Shown: one piece after another, positions 45,901 to 57,900 of the stretch
Numbering within the stretch: the first letter of the stretch is position 1
How the letters are laid out: each line of letters starts with the position of its first letter
NCBI GenBank assembly: GCA_949316495.1
Contig: OX439004.1
Location: forward strand, 10,824,536-10,888,535
Direction of reading: 5' to 3'
DNA from: Amphiduros pacificus
Lineage: Eukaryota > Annelida > Polychaeta > Phyllodocida > Hesionidae
DNA: 64,000 nucleotides
The notes under the pieces: generated by a model
Told to the model about the DNA's origin: nothing
Seen by the model: the letters and a program-made list of their open reading frames with translations, nothing else
Databases searched by the model: none
Program-made: the position numbers and the translations under genes

Positions 45901-48900
45901 CGTGTTAACCTGGCATGGGCATGTTAACCTGGCATGGGCATGTTAACCTGGCATGGGCATGTTAACCTGGCATGGGCGTGTTAACCTGGCATGGACGTGT
46001 TAACCTGGCATGGACGTGTTAACCTGGCATGGAGGTGTTAACCTGGCATGGGCGTGTTGACCTGGCATGGACGTGTTAACCTGGCATGGGCATGTTAACC
46101 TGGCATGGAGGTGTTAACCTGGCATGGGCATGTTAACCTGGCATGGACGTGTTAACCTGGCATGGACGTGTTAACCTGGCATGGGCATGTTAACCTGGCA
46201 TGGACGTGTTAACCTGGCAGGGTCATGTTAACCTGGCATGGGCGTGTTAACCTGGCATGGACGTGTTAACCTGGCATGGGCATGTTAACCTGGCATGGAC
46301 GTGTTGACCTGGCATGGACGTGTTAACCTGGCATGGGCATGTTAACCTGGCATGGAGGTGTTAACCTGGCATGGGCATGTTAACCTGGCATGGTCATGTT
46401 AACCTGGCATGGACGTGTTAACCGGGCATGGACGTGTTAACCTGGCATGGTCATGTTAACCTGGCATGGAGGTGTTAACCTGGCATGGAGGTGTTAACCT
46501 GGCATGGACGTGTTAACCTGGCATGGGCATGTTAACCTGGCATGGACGTGTTAACCTGGCATGGGCATGTTAACCTGGCATGGGCGTGTTAACCTGGCAT
46601 GGGCATGTTAACCTGGCATGGTCATGTTAACCTGGCATGGGCATGTTAACCTGGCATAGACGTGTTAACCTGGCATGGTCATGTTAACCTGGCATGGACG
46701 TGTTAACCGGGCATGGACGTGTTAACCTGGCATGGTCATGTTAACCTGGCATGGAGGTGTTAACCTGGCATGGAGGTGTTAACCTGGCATGGACGTGTTA
46801 ACCTGGCATGGGCATGTTAACCTGGCATGGACGTGTTAACCTGGCATGGGCATGTTAACCTGGCATGGACGTGTTAACCTGGCATCGACGTGTTAACCTG
46901 GCATGGACGTGTTAACCTGGCATGGACGTGTTAACCTGGCATGGAGGTGTTAACCTGGCATGGACGTGTAAACCTGGCATGGACGTGTTAACCGGGCATG
47001 GAGGTGTTAACCTGGCATGGTCATGTTAACCTGGCATGGTCATGTTAACCTGGCATGGACGTGTTAACCTGGCATGGACGTGTTAACCTGGCATGGTCAT
47101 GTTAACCTGGCATGGGCATGTTAACCTGGCATGGACGTGTTAACCTGACATGGACATGTTAACCTGGCATGGTCATGTTAACCGGGCATGGACGTTTTAA
47201 CCTGACATGGATGTGTTAACCTGGAATGGAGGTGTTAACCTGGCATGGATGTGTTAACCTGGCATGGACGTGTTAACCTGGCATGGACGTGTAAACCTGG
47301 CATGGACGTGTAAACCTGGCATGGTCGTGTAAACCTGGCATGGTCGTGTTAACCTGGCATGGTCGTGTTAACCTGGCATGGTCATGTTAACCTGGCATGG
47401 TCATGTTAACCTGGCATGGACGTGTAAACCTGGCATGGACGTGTTAACCTGGCATGGACGTGTTAACCTGGCATGGTCATGTTAACCTGGCATGGACGTG
47501 TAAACCTGGCATGGTCGTGTTAACCTGGCATGGACGTGTAAACCTGGCATGGACGTGTTAACCTGGCATGGACGTGTAAACCTGGCATGGTCGTGTTAAC
47601 CTGGCATGGACGTGTAAACCTGGCATGGACGTGTTAACCTGGCATGGTCGTGTTAACCTGGCATGGGCATGTTAACCTGTTAACCTGGCATGGGCATGTT
47701 GACCTGTTAACCTGGCATGGGCATATTAACCTCCTGGCAGGGACGTGTTAATTTAGCAAGGAGAATGTCATTGTTATCTGCTCACCTCCACAGCAGCATA
47801 ATGATCTTCATTGTTGTCGAGGATGTAGACGTCTATGCCGCAGCATCTGAGATGTCTACCCAGACCCTGCAGCATGGTGTCCACTACCACGGCCAGATCC
47901 TGAGGCGAAATAGGAGGCCCCACAGGTCGACCTGACTCTGACGACTGAAATATCAACCAAACACTTAAATGTATTTCAGATGAATTATCCTTACTGTTTA
48001 ACTTATAAATTTTTCATCATTTTTTTCATATACAAGTCATTTTTGATATCCCAAATTGTAGAGAATAGTAATCTGTTCTTCCTGTTGTTGCTTAACTGGT
48101 AAATATTACTTTTCTCCATTATATACGATGGTATATCTTTCCTGTGCTTACCCTGTCTGATATGTCTACATCAGGCTTTGGTTTCTCAGCTACCCGTTGC
48201 TGTAGTCTCTCTCGTCTAGACTTCTTGGACCCTGAGGTCTTGACGGTCACGGGAGGTTCTAGGTTGATATAGATGTTCTGTTTTTCTACCTTTAACTTGA
48301 CGGCCTGGTACACTTCTAGTAACACGTATGCATCCAGGGCTAAAATAACACAACAATATCCAACAATCTTTTCTATTATTGGAATCTTGGAAATTTCTTT
48401 TTCATGTATGAACTTGTTAGGGTCAATACCCTTTTCATTTATAGGCATTTCTGGGTCTTTTTATGGAGAGCCCTCTGGTGGCAGATGTCAAAATGGGAAC
48501 CTTGAGAGAGGTTGTACATTTAGAGTATAAAAATAGATTTCATGGAATAAATCAATGTGTTAATGCATTAAATCAATATATTTTGATCTGATAACAAAGG
48601 ACATCTTGATGTACTTTGAAAATGGTTTTTGGTGAGAAATGGAGAAGACAAGCAAATTAGTTTTGCAGACTACTTTACAGAGATAAACTTGACTGTTTTT
48701 AACCACGTTGGTATTCTTTTGGTCACTTATATATGGGCCACATACCTGCATAGTGTACCTGAGCTGGTCTGAGGGGTCGGCGTTCCCAGTTAGACATCTG
48801 CTGTGACTTGTTGAGAGGACGACCGAGCATCTGCCGAACAAACTCGCTCAGACCCTTCTCCTCGGTCTTATTCACCTAGAAAAATGTACACAAATCTTTA

Positions 48901-51900
48901 TTTCAGAAAGACCAATGTTACTATTGAAAATATACATAGCTACTTTGAAACCACTATTTTCAGACTTATATTCTTTAAATTCTGAGAAGGCATTTTAATG
49001 GTCAATAAGATTGTCTCTTATGATTTAAGCTTGATGATATTGTTTGCTCATTGCCAACATACTCTTTTTTTAATAAAAAAATGCAGATTTGAATTCTTAG
49101 AGTGTACAATTATTTCTACAGATAAGGTATTTGTGATCCGAACCTTGTCCAGAGTAAAGAAACGCACAATTCTGAATGACAGGGGTAAAAGACCAAAAAT
49201 AAATACCTCATTTCAAATATTCATACACTTACCTTAGTGTCAGAGCCGTGATCCACTGAACTCTTCCCAGCAGTGGCACCCTCTGGTTTATCATCAAAGA
49301 AATCTGGATGCACTCGCAACAACTGCATCAACAAATGATGAACTGCATGAACTTCAGCAGCAAAAGTGAATGTGCGCTTTGTGTTTTACCACTATTGCTT
49401 CATCTCAAATTAATAGACGTTGCAAAACACAATGATTTCAGATCATATTTAATAGTCTTCAGGATCAGTTATTTTTCACCTTATATCCAAAATGATTTAG
49501 AAATGTCTTTTACACAATTTCTGTAAGGTATTTTTCTTAACTGATGCATGATTCTTTTAAGAAGCATACCGAGACTGCGAGTTCTCACCTGTATTTTAAG
49601 ACTGAGAAGGTCCACAAGACGAGATGTTTGTGCCATTGTTTGCTTGATGACTGGAATACTTTTCACCAGCATTTTGATGTCAGTATCTATTCCAAATCCT
49701 ATTCAATTTACATAAGAATTATAATTTTAATTAATATGGTTATAATTAGATCATCTTGATGTTTAACAATATTTCAACTTAAATAGTTAATATTCACTTG
49801 GCAAAAAGGTTGACATAAAATCGGCAATTCTCTTAGGCTTTACCATAAGACTAGCTACTAGCTAAAATGAGATCGAACAATCAAATATGCTTTAAAATTA
49901 ATTATGCGAATATACCTTGATTTCTTGAAAAGATACCTTTATATTTTTTTTTCATTTTATGACAGTATATCACACACCTAGTTTAAGTACATCACTAGAC
50001 ACAAATATACTGGTTGCCATGGTGATCCAATCGTGGTCACTTAGAAGATCCTTCAATTGTATTATATCCAGCAAGAAGATTCTCTCAAAGGTTGCAAGCT
50101 GCAGCAAGGCCATCCTGAACAGAAATATTGTCCCAGTTGTAAGTTTGCAGTTTATGATTCCATATATTACAGAAATTACTTTAATTGCTGGTTTCACTTG
50201 GAAGCAAACTGGTGCTAATATGACATGAAGAATTTATTTTCTAAAAAAAATAATAAATGGACGTTATATGATGATTACAGCAATTATTTCACCAACATTA
50301 AGTCTGACCTTATTTAAGAGTTTGGGGCAATGTTTTATTTACCTGTCAATGTTAGTTTGGCCAAACAAAGGTTTCCATTCTGCATCTATACCAAGCATTG
50401 TACCTTCCTGAAATAAAATCATAGTTCAAATGATTAATGATAATTATTGTAATTTGATTTTAGAATGTTTTCACGTGTGATAAAGTCTAGTGAAAATATA
50501 TAACTATTCTATATACCCTACAACTCACATCTCATTTTTAATGATATAACCTGCATAAAAAGGTTGGTACAAGATTTGGCATTAACCTAACCAAACCATC
50601 AAGCTCAAAAGATTAGAACCACAATAATTCTTATCAATATGCATTTTTTTCAAGAAATACATTAATTACCTCTATTTTGAGCATAAGAGAGATGTTGTTT
50701 ATTTAAGAAAGATCATATGGTCTTGTCTAGGGCATTATAACTTACCTTACTCAGGAAACGCACACACTCTACGAAGCCCTCTTTGGTATCTACAAAGTGT
50801 ATACAGGAAGAGTCGAGGGCCAGGGCGTGGTACTTGTCATTATTCACACTGTCTAGATCATCATCCCAGTCCTCCTCAGCATCTGGATCCCATGCCTCGA
50901 GTGCACCCACATCAGGAATCCTGAATCAGATAAGATATATCTTATAATGGCAAGCTTACAGTCACATGGGTCCCCCAGCCTCGATAATTTACAGTCTGAA
51001 CTAAATAGGCTAACCTGGCATGTTTTATGATCGTGACCTGATCTAAAAGTTATTGTTAAATTCATTAACGTTAGGGGGAACAGGGACACTTCATACAGAG
51101 GATCACAACTGTATGAAATGTGTTGTTGACTGTTGCTAAGATACAAAAAAAGCATGACGTCACTATTTCATTGATAAATAGCCACAGCACAATTGATGTC
51201 ATTGATCCTTCAACTACCGGTATATGAAATAGTGCACCATTATAACCCACCAAAACCAACTAAACAAACACCATATATCAGTTCAGAGGGGACAAATATT
51301 TATTAATACACATGAAAACATCATATATTGATCTTTTATGACTAATCCATTTGCCAGTAGCTGCTGCATTAGACCTCATCACTGCCCAGCGATACAAAAT
51401 AAGAAGTAAACAAAATATATTTCTCAAAATTTCCCATGATTTTCATGACAAAATTGAGAACATTTCCAAGTTTAATTATCAAAACTTTACTCCAGATTTG
51501 CTCCAAATATTGTTTGATTTAGTTAAAATAGATGGAATTTTGGTTAATGGTTTAAATTTTGAAATAGCTGACTTTCTTCAAATTCAAGTAAAAATTTATC
51601 AAATGGAGTCACAAATTTACAAATATTTCAATTATTTTATTCACACAAACACAAATTACTTGAGTTATAAGGCATTTTTTTAAAAGTCTGTCTATTTAAA
51701 CTAAAAATGGCAATGCAGTTATTCTCAAATATGTTTTCAACGTTATCTCTATCCTTTCTATAAATATAACAAGCTTTTTCCATTTTTTCACTTCAAATTC
51801 AAATATAAAATTATCAAAATTGATAAAATGTAAAGAGCAAGTTAAAAATGACATCAAAAGAAAGATTCCTCCCTCAGTCTTTTATAAATAATAACTACAA

Positions 51901-54900
51901 TCATTTTTGCAATTATCCTGCACTCTGTCTGAAAAAAGAACTTTGGAAGACACTGTTTCCCCTAACGTTAAATATTTTTAAAATGTATCTTGAGGAAAAA
52001 CCAACATTCTTTTTAGATTTTGTTCAAGAGGCTTATTGCATTTGGCGCGTAGTGCGCGTTTATGCGCGTTGTGTTAGTTATGAGTATTGGTATTTTGTGG
52101 GGCTTTTGGGATCAAAATGTTTGAATAGAAATGTTTGTATGTACATACTAGATAACATCAAACTTGGATTTAAATCATAAAACCCAACCATTTGCAAGTT
52201 TTAAAAATGACACTTCACTGAATTTGGCGGGAATCAGCTTTTGTATATTGGCGTGTCCAGAAATGGATATTGAAGGGGGTGCTCAATTTGACAAATTTCA
52301 CAATTTATATCATTTGGCATTTCTTCTTCTTATAGGACTTTGTATGATATTTGTGAACACGAATATGCCAAAAAAATAATAAATACTTGTGCAGAAAAGA
52401 TACTGTAGTGTACCCCATTTTAACAAAAGTAAAACCCTGGACATGCCACTGATACCTTTCACACACTGTCCTTCTGTGACGTCACACTGATACAAGTCAC
52501 TCTGTGTTGAACGCGCCATTTATCAAACGCGCAACGTGCCGAATGCAAAAAGCCTGTTATCTAGTATGTACATGCAAACATTCCTATTCAAACTTTTTGA
52601 CCTCAAAAGCCCTCCAAAGATACGAGGTGTCAGACATTTCTCTAACTGACACAACGCGCATTACGCGCCGAATGCAACAAGCCTATCTTGGGCAATGCTA
52701 GCATTATGGAATAAGTAAGAGTACCCGCAAGATATTTTGACCTTGACACAATAGCAGAGGTCAAAAATCCATGATAAAATCTACATGTAAGAGTTATTGT
52801 CATGATATAAACATAGGTAAAATTTGGTGCCAAGTAGTTTCAGTTAAGTTAGAAAATCTGCAAGGAATCCAACCCAAATCCACAAAGTCAAAAAGATCAT
52901 TGAATGGTCTTAGATTTTATCATAAGGCATGCATTTGCCAAGTTTAGTGTCAATCTGCATTTTTGAGCATATAAGAGACAATAAAAGATATTGACACATG
53001 ACACCTGTCACCATGATCAATTTTACACTGCTAACTAATATGAGTACAGGGCACAACAGAAAATATACATGGTTCAGAATGTGACATGTGTCAATCATAA
53101 CTGACAACATACAATCAGAGAACAGGAATAGAATAAAAGATATTAACACATGGCACCTGTCACCATGATCAATTCCATCAGCCAATAAGAGAACAGGACA
53201 CAAGTGAAATATACATGATTCAGAATGTGACATGTGTCAATCATATTTGATTTCAAAAGGTAATATCCAATCAAAGAAAACTATTAGAATAAATTATATT
53301 GACACATGACACCTGCCACACTGATCAATTCCCACTGTCAACCAATAGGAAAATAAAACACAAGTGAAATATACATGATTCAGAATGTGACATGTGTCAA
53401 TCATATTTGATTTCAAAAGGTAAGATCAATCAAAGAAAGCTATTAGAATAAATGATATTAACACATGACACCTGCTGCAATGATCAATTCCCATTTTCAA
53501 CCAATAAGAGAATAGAAGACAACTGCAATATACATGATTCAGAATGTGGCATGTGTCAATCATCTTTGATTTCAATAAATAACATTTAATAAAAAAACAT
53601 GAGATATTGACACATGACACCTGTCACTATTATCAATTCACATTGTCACCCACTCTGAGAACAGGACATAAGTGAAATATACATGACTCAGAGCGTGACA
53701 TGTGTCAATCACAACTTATTTCAAAAGGCAACATCCAATCAAAGAAAGGATAGGAATAGAACTGGCAACAAGACAGCAAAAGCCTTGGATATGATTGAAT
53801 ATGTGATATATATACAATCACCTACTTTAAAAATCACCACTAACAAAATATGAATCAGAACTTTATTTTCCTTTAAAAATGAAATTTTGCCTCACCCAAG
53901 GCCAAAAAGGCCATGGGAATGTCAAAATCAAATTTGTCTGAAATATCATCATGAATCATGCATCTGTTAACTGTAGTAACATTCCAGGCATTTTCAGAAA
54001 AGTTAGTGAGTCCAAAAAGATCTTATTTGTAGAGGTCACAGTGAGGCCAACAATATATTTGATATATATTTGTCTGAGATTTTATCTCAGAGAATACATC
54101 TGAAAGGCTTTTTGCATTCGGCACGTTGCGCGTTTGATAAATGGCGTGTTCAACACAGAGTGACTTGTATCCATGTGACGTCACACAAGGACAGTGTGTG
54201 AAAGGCATCAGTGGCAGGTCCAGGGTTTTACATTTGTTAAAATGGGGTACACTACAGTCTCTTTTCTGTACAAGTATTTATTATTTTTTTGGCATATTCG
54301 TGTTCACAAATATCATACAAAGTCCTATAAGAAGAAGAAATGCCAAATGATATAAATTGTGAAATTTGTAAATTGAGCACCCCCTTCAATATCCATTTCT
54401 GGACATGCCAATATACCAAAGCTGATTCCCGCCAAATTCAGTGAAGTGTCATTTTTAAAACTTTTAAATGGTTGGGTTTTAAGATTTAAATCCAAGTTTG
54501 ATGTTATGTAGTATGTACATGCAAACATTCCTATTCAAACTTTTTGACCTCAAAAGCCCTCCAAAGATACGAGGTGTCAGACATTTCTCTAACTGACACA
54601 ACGCGCATTACGCGCCGAATGCAACAAGCCCATCTGAAACCTTGGGGGACACTCAAGGGGCTTATTGTATTCGGCACGTTGCGCGTTTGATAAATGGCGC
54701 GTTCAACACAGAGTGACTTGTATCAGTGTGACGTCACAGAAGGACAGTGTGTGAAAAGCATCAGTGGCATGTCCAGGGTTTTACATTTGTTAAAATGGGG
54801 TACACTACAGTATCTTTTCTGTACAAGTATTTATTATTTTTTTGGCATATTCGTGTTCACAAATATCATACAAAGTCCTATAAGAAGAAGAAATGCCAAA

Positions 54901-57900
54901 TGATATAAATTGTGAAATTTGTTAAATTGAACACCCCCTTCAATATCCATTTCTGGACACGCCAATATACAAAAGCTGATTCCCGCCAAATTCAGTCCTT
55001 GTGTGACGTCAGATGGATACAAGTCACTCTGTGTTGAACGCGCCATTTATCAAACGCGCAACGTGCCGAATGCAAAAAGCCCACTCAAGGCATCATGGGA
55101 CAATTATGAGCAAAACTAATTACTTTCATGTATGCTATGAAGTGATAAAGATAGCATGTTCTCTCTCTGATAATTGTCTGCAAATTGTCTGCAAATCCAC
55201 ACGGAGCACATATATCATCAACTTCACTTTGAACTATCAATGTCTGACCTGCTGACATTATCAGATAGGTTACAGCAGCATGCCTATTTTTCTAAGAGTA
55301 TTAAAATATCACACACAGTGACCATTGTATTTTCTAATCAACACCTTATAGCATGGCGAGTGCATTGGCAATACAAATATTTCATATATAGGATAGGACA
55401 GGGCAGGAAATATTATTTCCTTATGGCATGATCTCTAGACAATCAGAAGACAACATCTTTGGAATTCAAATCTTAATACTTGACAACCTCTTCAATGTTC
55501 ATTGATACATCATGAGATCTTGGAAGGGAGATAGCATTTTTTAGTAATTAAGGTCATATTTATTTGAGAAGTCTGATCTCTTTATGAGAACAAAAGCGTT
55601 AGGTTATAGCTAAGTATAGGAATGAGATAATCTGAGCAGACAAGGAATTCACCTGTGTCACATAGCTCACATTTATCCACTTACATATAGGTTAATGGTG
55701 TCTAGTTAACCATTTACAAAATATGTTTTTAGCCCTTATGAAAAGGTCAATTGATACATAACTATTTTATCATGAACCATGCATATGTCAAGATTGGTGC
55801 CATTCCAAACATTTTGGGCAAGCTTGAACATTTGTTTATAATGTTTATAATGTTTTATAACATTCCATCTGGCTCAGAACTACAAACAGAGTGTGAACCA
55901 CGACAATGACATAGCCTAATGTGACTTACTGGACATCAGACTGGAGGACGCTGAGGACCTGGTGTGGGATAGGAGTGTGAACCACAACAATGACATAGCC
56001 TAATGTGACTTACTGGACATCAGACTGGAGGACGCTGAGGACCTGGTGTGGGATAGGAGTGTGAACCACGACAATGACATAGCCTAATGTGACTTACTGG
56101 GCATCAGACTGAAGGACGCTGAGGACCTGGTGTGGGATCGGAGTGTGAACCACAACAATGACATAGCCTAATGTGACTTACTGGGCATCAGACTGGAGGA
56201 CGCTGAGGACCTGGTGTGGGATCGGAGTGTGAACCACGACAATGACATAGCCTAATGTGACTTACTGGGCATCAGACTGAAGGACGCTGAGGACCTGGTG
56301 TGGGATCGGAGTGTGAACCACAACAATGACATAGCCTAATGTGACTTACTGGGCATCAGACTGGAGGACGCTGAGGACCTGGTGTGGGATCGGAGTGTGA
56401 ACCACAACAATGACATAGCCTAATGTGACTTTATGGGCATCAGACTGGAGGACGCTGAGGACCTGGTGTGGGATAGGAGTGTGAACCACGACAATGACAT
56501 AGCCTAATGTGACTTACTGGGCATCAGACTGAAGGACGCTGAGGACCTGGTGTGGGATCGGAGTGTGAACCACAACAATGACATAGCCTAATGTGACTTA
56601 CTGGGCATCAGACTGGAGGACGCTGAGGACCTGGTGTGGGATCGGAGTGTGAACCACGACAATGACATAGCCTAATGTGACTTACTGGGCATCAGACGCT
56701 GAGGACCTGGTGTGGGATCGGAGTGTGAACCAAGACAATGACATAGCCTAATGTGACTTACTGGACATCAGACTGGAGGACGCTGAGGACCTGGTGTGGG
56801 ATAGGAGTGTGAACCAAGACAATGACATAGCCTAATGTGACTTACTGGACATCAGACTGGAGGACGCTGAGGACCTGGTGTGGGATAGGAGTGTGAACCA
56901 TGACAATGACATAGCCTAATGTGACTTACTGGACATCAGACGCTGAGGACCTGGTGTGGGATCGGAGTGTGAACCAAGACAATGACATAGCCTAATGTGA
57001 CTTACTGGACATCAGACTGGAGGACGCTGAGGACCTGGTGTGGGATAGGAGTGTGAACCAAGACAATGACATAGCCTAATGTGACTTACTGGACATCAGA
57101 CTGGAGGACGCTGAGGACCTGGTGTGGGATAGGAGTGTGAACCACGACAATGACATAGCCTAATGTGACTTACTGGGCATCAGACTGGAGGACGCTGAGG
57201 ACCTGGTGTGGGATCGGAGTGTGAACCAAGACAATGACATAGCCTAATGTGACTTACTGGGCATCAGACTGGAGGACGCTGAGGACCTGGTGTGGGATCT
57301 TGTCCTGAGGGATGCGGTAATGGAGGGCCCATTTGGCTGCCTCCGTCATATCCAGGTAGTCAACCAGTACGTCCAATAGCTGCTCCTGTAACCATTCGTT
57401 GTCCCCGACCGTCGTCTGCACCAGCTCGTCCCAAGTATCCGCGGCCACGTCTTTCTTCACGTAGTGGCTGTATACGATGTACCGCAGCCCTCCGAGAGAT
57501 CTCCTGTTGTCAACATTGGGACACTCGCTCTGTGGAATCTGATAGAGCTTCATAAGTCTGATGGCCAACTTGCTGATCACTTTACGTTGTAACTTCTCCT
57601 TCTTTATACCAGGCACATCTTGAGACTCCCTGAGAATAGAAAGATGGTAAATAATGTGGCATCTGTACTGTGCAGACAGAACAATTAGAGACGACAAACA
57701 AAACAAAACAAAACAAATCAATTTAATAATTCAAAAAGGGGCACAATGTATTAGAATATACAAATAATTTATATACTGTTTGAAATATCTCAATTGGTAC
57801 TAGTATTTTCCTTGATACCCAGAGATACCCAGTTCCAATCCCGGACAATTACTGTCAAGCACTATTATCTTGAACCTTTACCTGTCTTATTTAAGATTAA

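Noticed and set aside
45027-47755. Possible CRISPR-like array
   Set aside because: Units are contiguous with no unique spacers, and the setting is an intron of a eukaryotic gene.
51351-51683. 110-codon frame
   Set aside because: Inside the AT-rich M2 MITE; no recognisable motif.
57292-57555. 87-codon plus frame rich in Pro and Arg
   Set aside because: Antisense shadow of EXD3-like exon 6, whose minus frame has EXD3 motifs and splice sites.
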